A DNA stretch of 64,000 nt, taken from positions 86,995,548 to 87,059,547 of the forward strand of contig CM061069.1 of assembly GCA_030762895.1 (NCBI GenBank), written 5' to 3'. A program made the position numbers and the translations under genes. Below the pieces are notes generated by a model. The model was given only the letters and a program-made list of their open reading frames with translations, searched no databases and was not told where the DNA came from. This document shows, one piece after another, positions 46,752 to 56,070 of the stretch. Within the stretch, counting starts at the first letter, position 1. The number at the start of each line of letters is the position of its first letter. Origin of the DNA: Sophora flavescens (Eukaryota; Streptophyta; Magnoliopsida; Fabales; Fabaceae).

Positions 46752-47068
46752 TCACGGCCGTGATCGAGTAGAGCTTAAAAGAAAGAATGGAAAAGTCAGA
46801 ACTGGTCACGGCCAGCCCGTGATGTCCATCACGGCCGTGACATGTCAGCTGAACCAGACCCTCACAGGCAGAACTGATCACGGCCTAGCCGTGATGAGCA
46901 TCACGGCCGTGTCAGACCAACCAGCAGAGCAACTTCCAAGGCAGAACCCGTCACGGCCTGGCCGTGATGGCCATCACGGCCGTGACGCGTAATATTTGGA
47001 TCTGAAGAAACTGATTTGATCTGAATTTGTGTTTGATTGGGATTCAAATTTCCCCTAATCTATAAATA
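46752..47068 (+). promoter_or_regulatory. E6 5' LTR palindrome array and TATA box
   Basis: Sense-strand units read cagaa-nnnn-TCACGGCC-YR-GCCGTGA-tgnnca-TCACGGCCGTGA and extend to 46986. The first unit is collapsed to a single dyad (compare 52518). TATAAATA is at 47061-47068, 75 bp after the array. Confidence 0.8.
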
Positions 47069-47135
47069 TGGCAATCAGGCAGAGACTAAAAAAAAGACTT
47101 TTGGCTTTTACTCTTAGGCAAATTTTTAGGATCTC

Positions 47136-47173
47136 TCTTCTTCTTCTTCTTCTTCTTCTTCTTCTTCTTCTTC
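47136..47173 (+). repeat. (TTC)n microsatellite
   Basis: About 12 TTC units shortly downstream of the TATA box of the E6 5' LTR; the 3' LTR copy (about 52926-52946) is shorter. Confidence 0.9.
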
Positions 47174-47954
47174 TCTTCTCTTATTTTTATTTTTCATGTT
47201 TTTGTTAACCAAGCTTGTCATCACCATGGCAATGCTTGAGTAGTAGATTTATTTCTAGGGATTGGGGCTATGCCCAAAATCTATTTGATGTTATGAATTG
47301 ATGTTTTATCTTTGTTAATTTCGATTTTGCTTTAGATCTGATTTCTAGTGTTTTAATTAGTCGTAAATTCGGTGGCCACTTATTTGCGTGTCGTAGATAT
47401 TCTAAGGAGGAACCTAGCGGTGAACTTAGGTATCGAATCTATAGAATCAGACTGAGGACTTAAATCACGAGAGTTAGAAGCGGTCCTTCGAGGATTAACG
47501 AATTGTCACGAAACGTAAAGGGTCCAATCTAAATTCGACTACCACGAGAGTATGGGTTGGTTTAATTGGGCACGGTTTTTGTAACCCGAGAGGTAGCATT
47601 AACTATTTGAGGATAAATTCACCTTCAAAGCAATTTTGATAATTAACAAGGGGTAATCAATTTAGTAACATAAACGATCTTGTTGGTAACCCAATTCCTA
47701 GGAATCTCTTTAGATTTGAAAAACCACAAATTGATTTACTTTCTGTTTTACTTGATTGCATTCCTTATCTGATTTTCTAAGTTATCTCTTATTTCAAAAA
47801 TCAAAAACCTTTTCAAAAACCTTTTTTATAGTCCAGTTTAATCAATTTGATAATTAGTTGCGATTTGAGATCACGATCTCTGTGGGATCGATATCTTTTT
47901 ATTACTTGGCGACGAATCCGGTACACTTGCCAGAATCTAGCAACATCAAGTTTT

Positions 47955-47972
47955 TGGCACCGTTGCTGGGGA
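47955..47972 (+). promoter_or_regulatory. E6 primer binding site, tRNA-Asp
   Basis: TGGCACCGTTGCTGGGGA, two mismatches to the E3 site, six bases after the LTR. Confidence 0.88.
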
Positions 47973-48037
47973 CTGTGCTTCCTCGAATCTCAATTTAATT
48001 TTTAAATTGATTTTTCTGGACTTTTTCTTTTTATTTA

Positions 48038-48040
<3 letters not shown>

Positions 48041-48068
<28 letters not shown>
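48041..48068. repeat. (TA)n microsatellite
   Basis: About 14 TA units in the leader between PBS and gag of E6; absent from the E4 leader. Confidence 0.9.
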
Positions 48069-48072
<4 letters not shown>

Positions 48073-48115
48073 TTTGTCTTTTTTTTAGCATCTATCTCTC
48101 TGTGTTTTCTCTTTT

Positions 48116-50481
48116 ATGCAAAGATCACTAAGTCTTGGAAACCTTAGTGAGGTCGACCCTGAAGTCAAAAGGACCTTTCATAAACGTAGGAGACTACAAA
48201 GAGAGAGTGAGAGGTTGATTCCCATTCCACTCATGACGAATCTACCGGATACGAAACCATTGAAGGACTACACAGCCCCAAATGCTAGGGGTTTGCGAAC
48301 TGGGATTGCTAGGCCAGAGATTGAGGCGGAGAACTACACTATACCGCCTATGCTAATTAACATGATTAGGCAACATCAATTCGGAGGATTGCCTTCGGAG
48401 GAGCCGACTGATCACGTGGAGACATTCTTGGAGTTCACCGATGCAGTTAGAATTCAAGGAGTCCCGGTTGATGCTACTCGTTTGAGGTTGTTCCCCTCCT
48501 CTCTTACTGGAAAGGCAAAAACTTGGCTGAAGCAAGTGCCCTCTAATACCTTGTCGACTTGGGACCAACTGGAGCAGGCATTCTTGGAGAAATTCTTCCC
48601 TCCATCCAAGACGGCTTACCTACGAACCCAGATCACCGGCTTCTTCCAAAAGGACGGAGAATGCTTATCAGAAGCTTGGGATCGCTACAAGGTATTGCTA
48701 GAGTCATGCCCACATCATGGACTCGAGAGGTGGTTGTTAGTGCACACCTTCTACAACGGATTGGACTACTCTTCGAAGGTGTCACTTGACTCCGCAGCTG
48801 GTGGAGCCTTTATGAATAGGCCTCTGACTGAGGCATTCAACATCATCGAAAATGTGGCCACCAACTACCATCAATGGTGTTCGGAAAGAGGGAATAACCC
48901 GAAAAAGATTTGGGGGGGTAAGTTTGAAAGGAATAGCACTGATCTCATTATGTCTAAAATTGACTCGTTGAATAAACGCTTTGATCAGCTTGAAAGGGCT
49001 AACGTGAGTTCAATAGGTTCTACTAACATTGTTTGTGAGATTTGTAGAATGCAGGGACATGACATAATGGAGTGCCCACGAGGTATTGCTCATGGATCCC
49101 GGCGCCGGGGAACAAGTGAACTCTTGTCACAACTTCTACGACCACGAACCCGAAGTTGCCAAACTATATTCCCCCGAATTATTACAACCAAGGAAGGAAG
49201 ACCAACCCTTACCTCTCGTACGGGAACTACAGCAACACGCTGAACCATGAATTCCAAGAAGGCCAAGGTAATAAGAAACCCGCATCGGGGTATCCTCAGG
49301 TACAAAAGTCTAAACTTGAGTCTCTTTTGGAAAGTTTTGTTGAAACTCAAACAAAACAAAATGAAGAGTTTAGACAACAAGGTAGGGCAGTCAACAAGGC
49401 AATAAAAGAGCTAGCATCTAAGTTAGATAACTTAGCCATCCATAATAAGATGTTAGAAACTAAAATTTCCCAACAAGCCAACACATATTCTAGACCTATG
49501 GGTACGTTTCCGGGACAACCCGAAGTTAATTCCAATGAACATTGTAATGCTATATACTTGAGGGATGATAAGCTTGGGGTGGTTGAAAAGGATGTGGAAT
49601 GTGAGGAGGACATGAGCGAAGATGAAGAGGTAGAGCCAATGTATGTCCCTCCACCACCTTACCAACCCCCAATACCTTTCCCACAAAGGTTGCTCAAGAG
49701 AAAGCAAGTAGAAATAGAAACTAAGAGCTTAATTGAGGAGCACAATGTCATGATAAAAACTAATATGCCTCCTAAACTAAAAGATCCAGATAGTTTCTCT
49801 ATTGCTTGCTCAATTGGAGAAGTGAAAGTAGACCAAGCCTTATGTGACTTAGGGGCTAGTGCAAGCTTGATGCCACTTACTATCTTGGAGAGGTTGGGAA
49901 CCAAGGAATTGAGTCCATCCAAATTCTCTTTACAATTTACGGATGACTCAACTAAAACTCCTCTAGGCATACTAGAGAATGTTCCTGTAAGGGTAGGGGA
50001 ATTTTTCATTCCCACCGATTTCATGATGTTGGATATGAACGGGAATTCTAAATTCCCCATCATTATAGGAAGGTTGTTCTTGGCCACCGCTGGAGCGATA
50101 ATTGATGTAAAGAATGGCAAGCCCTCTCTGAATGTAGAAGAAGGTAGGGTAGATTTTGATTTGACTAACTCATATAACAACCCTCCTTTTGAGAGTCATG
50201 TGTGCAGGATCGATATAAAGTCTCCAGATGTGAAGGAAGAGCTTAACATGGAAGCGACTCCGAAGCTTTGCAAGACAAATGATGCACCAAATGGTGATGA
50301 AGTTGGAGTTGCTCATCATGTGGAGATAAAACCCCCGCCGGGAGGAAGTAAGGCCATGAAACTCAGAGTGAAAAGAGCAAAGCGAAAGCGCAATTGGCCA
50401 TATGAGAAAAATCGGCTCTTTGAAGGACTCCCATGGAAGAGAAGTGTTCTTTCACTTCCAAGCCCAGTCGATCCCAGTTGA
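48116..50481 (+). CDS. gag-pro: E6 gag-protease polyprotein (one frameshift)
   Basis: Frame 1, 48116-49243: MQRSLSLGNLSEVDPEVKR, gag domain (MIRQHQFGGLPSEEPTDHVE, SLTGKAKTWLKQV, FLEKFFPPSKTAYLRTQITG, CPHHGLERWLLVHTFYNGLD) and zinc knuckle CEICRMQGHDIMEC. Frame 2, 49156-50481: YNQGRKTNPYLSYGNYSNT, a Glu/Gln helix, acidic leader, PPPPYQPPIPFPQRLLKRK, retropepsin ALCDLGASASLMPLTILERL with IIGRLFLATAGA, and basic tail KLRVKRAKRKRN. The shift lies near 49098, where E6 reads ggatcccggcg and E4 ggatccggcg, so it is probably a one-base insertion rather than programmed. Without it about 788 codons would be open. Unlike E4 there are no stops. Confidence 0.88.
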
Positions 50482-52279
50482 TTGAAAGAAGCATGGTCAA
50501 GCTTCAGACCGTAAATAAGCGATTCTTGATAGGCAACCCAAGTTTTCTTTCCCTTTTTCCATTTGTTTTTGAATAATTTGAGAAGATAAGAAAAGAAAGA
50601 TCACTAATTGATGGCTTTGCCAAAGTATTTTCAGGTTATGAAGGAAACCAGAGTAAAAAGGCAAGGACAAATAAAGTCAGAAGTTATCACGGCCGTGATT
50701 AGCTAACCAGAAAAGATCAGAAAGGATCATGGCCCAGCCGTGATATCCATCACGGGCGTGATGAGAAGGACCCTGAAGATCAGAATGTATCGCTGCCTAG
50801 CCGTGATGGAAGTCACGGCCGTGACAGGCCAGCTCCTATAGACCAGAATTGATCACGGCCTAGCCGTGATGAGCATCACGGCCGTGACACATTTTCCAGC
50901 ATCTCTTTGACTGGCATGTGAGTCAACACCCTCTACCACCTCGGTGAGTTGTTCCATTTTTCTCCTCTCTCCGACTTGATTATTTACATTGGGCACAATG
51001 GAAGTTTTTAAGCTTGGGGTAGGGGGTATTTTTGCAATTTTTTGCATTTTTGCATTTTTCATGTTGCATTCATATAGGCATAGTTTTGCATGATCACATG
51101 ATTAGATTGCCCCTTGCTTAGATTATGCATCCAATTGTGAGAACTTGGTGCCAAATAAATTGAGATAGTGAATTTTTTGAACCCAATTTTTTTATTCTTG
51201 TGACAGGCTAAAAATAAAAATGCTTGAGATGATCTTTCGATAGTTGATGATTAGCATGTGGTTCCTTAGATTTGTGTTTCTTATTGATTTTGAACTACTA
51301 AATGTGAGATTTTTGAGCCTAAAAGAGGTACTCACTAAATCTACCCCATTCTTTGTGATAGAGTGTTTTATTCCTCTTGGATTGTATTATCTAGAACTTG
51401 ACTTGAAACCGTTTTGAAACTTAAAAATTTTTGAAAACATTTTTGGAAATGATTGAGGCATTAGGTATTTTTCTGGCCTTCCGAGCTTTGATTGATTAAA
51501 TGCTACCCCTTAGTTGCCCAATTTTGAGCCTAAAAGAATAAAATACTTTTCTTGGTACCTTTAAATATTTTGATGAATGATGCTTGGTATGGCACCTTTT
51601 AAAGTATTGCAAAAAGGGTAAAAAGGTAGTTTGAAAAATAAATTGTGGGATGATAAAGTTAGAAAAATATTTCTCTTAAATTGAAAGTCTCCCCTCCTCC
51701 AAATAAATAAAATAAAAAAAAAATGGAGAAGGGGATAACAAAAAGAAAGTGAGAAATAAAAAATAAAAAAGAAGAAGAGAAAGGTGGAAAAGTAAACTAA
51801 AAGCCCAAAAAGGTAGTTTAGAAGGTTGTCATGCTTGCAATGTTTGATATTTTGTCTATCCTTCTTGAATTTTCCTTTTCTTGATTTCCCCCACCTAACA
51901 ATTAATCCTATGGCCCCATTACAACCAAAATAAAAGACCTCTTGATTCTTATGTGTTTTCATTAATAAAGCAGAGATTTGGTTAATAGTCAAGCTTATGG
52001 TAGAATACCCTCCTTGAGGAAATTGAGCGAATTGTCATATACCCTTAAACACTTGAGTGAGGTGAGAAGAGTGCCCGAATCAGTGAGAATATGAATTTAA
52101 GAAACCTAAGCTTCTAATTGGACTTGAAATTTATTGTCTCTTGGTTTCTTATTTGAAAATGCTTGTCACTTGGATTAGTTACTCGGGTTCTTGGTTCACT
52201 ATCCATGCTTTGATTGATTACCTCTTCTGGCCTTAGTTATTGCTTGAGGACAAGCAAAAATCTTAAGCTTAGGGTAGTT
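50482..52279 (+). other. E6 3' non-coding region with PPT
   Basis: No ORF supported. It contains the internal palindrome array, a purine-rich tract (51700-51790), blocks shared with E3 and E4, and just before 52280 the phrase gaggacaagcaaaaatcttaagcttagggtagtt, in which aagcttagggtag is the PPT. It replaces pol in this element. Confidence 0.7.
50687..50888 (+). repeat. Internal palindrome array of E6
   Basis: tcacggccgtga-type dyads at 50687, about 50752 (tcacgggcgtga), 50812 and 50877, each preceded by a gcctagccgtgat-like dyad and cagaa. Period about 60-65 bp, like the E2 LTR array. It is outside the LTRs; E4 has a shorter equivalent. Confidence 0.78.
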
Positions 52280-53719
52280 TGATGAGTGTGATTACACCTC
52301 ATAATTCATTGACATTTTGCATGCATTTTCATATAGCTTAGGCATATTTAATTTGATTTTTGTTAGTTTTTACCTTAGAACGGGTAAGGCGGTTTTGTGG
52401 TGTTGTTTTACAGGAATTAAGGATTAAAATGCTCGAGATTAGCCATGATGGAGCTTGCATGAAGATGCGGCTTGAAAAGTGACGAAACTGTGAAGAAACT
52501 GAGCCAAAAAGAGCCCATCACGGCCTAGCCATGATGACCATCACGGCTGTGATCGAGTAGAACTTAAAAGAAAGAATGGGAAAATTAGAACTGGTCACGG
52601 CCAGCCCGTGATGTCCATCATGGCCGTGACATGTCAGCTGAACCATACCCTCATAGGTAGAACTGATCACGGCCTAGCTGTGACGAGCATCACAGCCGTG
52701 ACAGACCAACCAGTAGAGCAACTTCCAAGGCAGAACCCGTCACGGCCTGGCCGTGATGGCCATCACGGTCGTGACGCGTAATATTTGGATCTGAAGAAAC
52801 TGATTTGATCTGAATTTGTGTTTGATTGGGATTCAAATTTCCCCTAATCTATAAATATGGCAATCAGGCAGAGACTAAAAAAAAGACTTTTCGCTTCTAC
52901 TCTTAGGCAAATTTTTAGGATCTCTCTTCTTCTTCTTCTTCTTCTCTTCTCTTATTTTTATTTTTCATGTTTTTGTTAACCAAGCTTGTCATCACCATGG
53001 CAATGCTTGAGTAGTAGATTTATTTCTAGGGATTGGGGCTATGCCCAAAATCTATTTGATGTTATGAATTGATGTTTTATCTTTGTTAATTTCGATTTTG
53101 CTTTAGATCTGATTTCTAGTGTTTTAATTACTCGTAAATTCGGTGGCCACTTATTTGCGTGTCGTAGATATTCTAAGGAGGAACCTAGCGGTGAACTTAG
53201 GTATCGAATCTATAGAATCAGACTTAGGACTTAAATCACGAGAGTTAGAAGTGGTCCTTCGAGGATTAACGAATTGTCACGAAACATAAAAGGTCCAATC
53301 TAAATTCGACTACCACGAGAGTAGGAGTTGGTTTAATTGGGCACGGTTTTTGTAACCCGAGAGGGAGCATTAACTATTTGAGGATAAATTCGCCTTCAAA
53401 GTAATTTTGATAATTAACAAGGGGTAATCAATTTAGTAACATAAACGATCTTGTTGGTAACCCAATTCCTAGGAATCTCTTTAGATTTGAAAAACCACAA
53501 ATTGATTTACCTTCTGTTTTACTTGATTGCATTCCTTATCTGATTTTCTAAGTTATCTCTTATTTCAAAAATCAAAAACCTTTTCAAAATCCTTTTTTAT
53601 AGTCCAGTTTAATCAATTTGATAATTAGTTGCGATTTGAGATCACGGTCTCTATGGGATCGATATCTTTTTATTACTTGGCGACGAATCCGGTACACTTG
53701 CCGGAATCTAGCAACATCA
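52280..53719 (+). repeat. E6 3' LTR
   Basis: TGATGAGTGTG...AGCAACATCA, followed by TSD catag. Very similar to the 5' LTR; visible differences are mostly C/T or G/A changes plus the array and microsatellite lengths. Confidence 0.95.
52518..52857 (+). promoter_or_regulatory. E6 3' LTR palindrome array and TATA box
   Basis: Four composite units from 52518 to 52775, full where the 5' LTR is collapsed; TATAAATA at 52850-52857. Confidence 0.8.
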
Positions 53720-53724
53720 CATAG

Positions 53725-54282
53725 TCAGTCAAGTAAGAACAAATAGTCTTCTATAAGAGTATTGCTTGATACTTTCTTTTCTTTTATTTGCTTATGAATG
53801 AATAAGTCCTTTTCCTTTAGCTTCCAATGAAGATGACAATCATTGATTGCTTTGCTTTGATACTGCTGCTAGCTATTCTTCTTCATAGTTTGATAAGTCT
53901 GAAAGATGTTGATGTAGGCTTCAGTGAGTCAGGCTTCAGAAGCATTGTACTTAACACGCTTGTATGCAACCATTTGATTCTTTTATAATCTTTTGTTGAC
54001 TTGTTCTGCTACGATAGAATGTTTTGGCTATACAACTCAAGTAGATGATTAGCAACGTTAAGATGGTTCAATGTAAAATCAATTACTTAATGTCTGGGTT
54101 CATCAAAACACACAAGGGCCACATGAGTGTGAGTCAGACGCATTACGACTTAACACAGTTTGTTGTGAAAGGCGTCTGTCTTTAAGCATCTCTCAGTTAC
54201 AGATTTTGTTTTGTGATTCTTAAACTCTGATTTTCAAAAACATTATTCAACCCCCATTCTAGTGTTGTTTTGTGCCATTTCA
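53725..54282 (-). repeat. Sirevirus-like LTR, part 2 (U3 side)
   Basis: From the E6 TSD to the outer LTR end (TGAAATGGCAC on the minus strand at 54282). The terminal 122 bp (54161-54282) form the right inverted-repeat arm. Confidence 0.75.
54161..54282. repeat. Inverted repeat arm of the copia LTR, right
   Basis: Partner of 45113-45235; reads ...aaggcgtctgt...attcaacccccattctag and gtgttgttttgtgccattt toward the LTR end. Confidence 0.85.
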
Positions 54283-54695
54283 CCTCTCCCAGTACGGTGT
54301 GGTTAGGGGATGAACCAAGCGGAAGCTGGTGGGCATTTGACACTCGGGGCTGATGAGGGCAGGGAGTGGTCGCCGGTGCAAGAAGGCACGAACAACGAGC
54401 GGCTCATGGCAGGCTTTAGGCGGAGGGACACATGAATGATACGATCACACACTGGAATGAGAGGGATCCTGATACTGTGTAAGTATGGAACTACACAATT
54501 GAGGATGGCTTATATGAATTGATTGGTACTATCTATACCAACAAGACGCATCTCCTTTTCGGGATCCTATCACTTAAGAACTCCACAGTTAAGCGTGCTT
54601 GACTTGGAGCAATTATGGGATGGGTGACCTCCTGTCCCAGGATGCGTGTGATTGAGGACAAAGCATGTTGAAAAGGCCGGTGTCGGTCTGTGGGG
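54283..54695 (+). mobile_element. Repeat with a 5S-rRNA-derived core (Cassandra-like or SINE-like)
   Basis: The core 54559-54650 follows 5S rRNA: cgggatcctatc...agaactccacagttaagcgtgctt and gggatgggtgacctcctg, i.e. the internal A box (54587-54598) and C box (54617-54634) of the 5S promoter, with the middle diverged. The flanks (gatgaaccaagcggaagctgg upstream, aagcatgttgaaaaggc downstream) are not 5S. Known plant repeats with 5S cores are Cassandra TRIM LTRs and 5S-headed SINEs; I cannot decide between them. Truncated at the copia fragment near 54700. Confidence 0.6.
54559..54650 (+). rRNA. 5S rRNA-like sequence, degenerate, not a functional gene
   Basis: The 3' two thirds of plant 5S rRNA are recognisable (gttaagcgtgctt; gatgggtgacctcctg), but the 5' third is missing and the centre is substituted. 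Best read as the promoter module of the surrounding repeat. Confidence 0.55.
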
Positions 54696-55642
54696 TCAAT
54701 CGTCAATCCATAGAGCAGTCAATGATGTTACAACAATTCCTGTTGAAATACAATAATCATAAAAAGTTTTTGAAGTAAACTCACCTGCATTATCCATACG
54801 AACTGTTTTGATGGGATAGTCAGGAAAACTTGATCTTAGTTTTATTATTTGAGTAAGAAGTTTAGCAAAAACAATATTTCGAGTTGAAAGTAAACAAACT
54901 TGTGACCATCGAGTAGAAACATCAATAAAACAATAAAGTACCGAAATGGTCCACAAGAAGGATGAATTGGGCCACATATGTCACCTTGTAATCTTTGTAG
55001 AAAAGAAGGAGATTCTGAAGGTAATTTAGATGGAGAAGGTCTAACGATTAATTTACCTTGAGCACAGGAAACACCAAAATAATCATCATGTAAAAGAATT
55101 TTATGATCCTTTAATGGGTGACCATATGTATTTTCAATGATACGTCGCATCATAGTTGAACCAAGATGACCCAGACGGTCATGCCAAAGCACAAAAGTCT
55201 TATGATCTGAGCACTTCTGGTGCATAAAATATGACTCAATCATACTTATTTTTGTAAACATAATACTGACGAAAAACATGGAAATTTCTCTAATATATAC
55301 TTTTCATTTGAATTTGTGGATGTAATATAGAGATACTCCAAATTTTCCTCACTTTTGGTTTCAACATGATACCTATTTCGACGTAAATCTTTGAAGCTTA
55401 GTAAATTTTTTCGGGATCTACTAGAATACAACGCGTCATCGATGTATAATTTTGTTCCATTTGGAAACATAATATGGGCTCTTCCGGACTTCAACTACAT
55501 TTGCAGAACCAGATATTGTATCAACATTAATTTCAGCTAATATTAATTGTAAGAAATATTTTTTATTACAAAGGATTGTGTGAGTCGTGCCACTGTCCAC
55601 TAAACATATGTCATCCTCCATATTATCGAGATTATTTTGCAT
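54696..55642 (-). pseudogene. pol: Ty1/copia protease to integrase fragment
   Basis: Minus strand order: protease DDICLVDSGTTHTILCNKKYF; FPNGTKLYIDDALYSSRSRKNLLSFKDLRRN; the pre-integrase domain with HDRLGHLGSTMMRRII and SCAQGKL (the usual first Cys of the pair is lost); integrase core LQGDICGPIHPSCGPFRYFIVL, DVSTRWSQVCLLSTRN and VRMDNAGEFTSKTFYDYC. It stops after the second catalytic Asp, joined to the 5S-like repeat. Several frameshifts. No LTR is visible, so it is a fragment unrelated to the Sirevirus-like gag to the left. Confidence 0.85.
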
Positions 55643-55755
55643 TATCTAATAACAAAAATAAATATTAGAAAGATAAATAATGATATACATTAAAGATATT
55701 ATTGATCATAGAGAAATATTACTAACCACCGAAGATATTATTGATGATAAAAGTT
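55643..55755. other. Short AT-rich spacer before the CACTA terminus
   Basis: Contains two near-copies of a(a)gatattattgat(c/g)at(a); otherwise nothing recognised. The last three bases, gtt, are one copy of the expected 3-bp CACTA target duplication. Confidence 0.4.
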
Positions 55756-55769
55756 CACTACAAAAAAAA
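55756..55769 (-). repeat. CACTA 3' terminal inverted repeat
   Basis: CACTACAAAAAAAA, the canonical CACTA start, preceded by gtt. Confidence 0.9.
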
Positions 55770-55771
55770 GC

Positions 55772-56070
55772 CCAATTACCGACGACCAAAAACTGTCGGA
55801 AACACAAAAATCCGTCGGAAAACTACGTTACCGACAGACTTTCCGACGGATAGGGTTCCGTCGGTAATAGGCGCATAGGAAAGCCTTTCCGACCGATCTA
55901 GTGCGTCCATAGGAAATTTCCGACTGCCTTAACCTTGGGAAAACATGTCACACAAAACCCCTAATTACCGATGGAAATTCCGTCGGTAACTCTCTGTGGA
56001 AGTTACCGATGGAATTTTCCGTCGGAAAATGTAACCAACAGTTACCGACAAAAATATCCGTCGGAAACAA
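55772..56070 (-). repeat. CACTA subterminal repeats (ccgtcggaa / ttaccgacgg)
   Basis: About fifteen copies in both orientations of a 10-11-bp motif: ttaccgacgga, tccgtcggaaa, ccgtcggtaa. In En/Spm such subterminal motifs bind TNPA and bring the ends together. Typical density and location. Confidence 0.88.

Larger units (their letters stand above)
46525..47948 (+). repeat. E6 5' LTR
   Basis: TGATTAGTGTG...AGCAACATCA. The start differs by one base from the 3' LTR (TGATGAGTGTG). About 30 bp shorter in the palindrome array; longer in the (TTC)n tract. Confidence 0.95.
46525..53719 (+). mobile_element. E6: complete gag-protease-only Athila-like element
   Basis: 7195 bp with LTRs of 1424 and 1440 bp, TSD catag at 46520-46524 and 53720-53724, tRNA-Asp PBS (two mismatches), gag plus retropepsin with one frameshift, 1.8 kb of non-coding 3' region and PPT. 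No RT, RNase H or INT. It is in the LTR of the Sirevirus-like element. The perfect TSD and near-intact ORF make it one of the younger insertions here. Same family as E4, opposite strand. Confidence 0.95.
42599..54282 (-). mobile_element. Sirevirus-like Ty1/copia element, 3'-truncated, with E6 nested in its LTR
   Basis: Minus strand order: LTR (54282 to 45113, split by E6), PBS resembling the tRNA-Met site, copia gag with zinc knuckle, then an ORF of plant-transposon-protein type, cut at 42599 against Tk-B. No protease, INT or RT between gag and that ORF, so it looks non-autonomous. The right flank is the 5S-like repeat. No TSD can be checked because the 3' end is missing. Confidence 0.72.

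Noticed and set aside
49090..49250. Programmed -1/+1 frameshift between gag and protease of E6
   Set aside because: No slippery heptamer seen, and E4 lacks the extra base at the same place and reads through, so a plain indel is simpler.
9994..52775. Palindromes as G-boxes (CACGTG)
   Set aside because: The core is CACG-N-CCGTG; the CACGTG hexamer itself is not present, so a G-box label is not supported.
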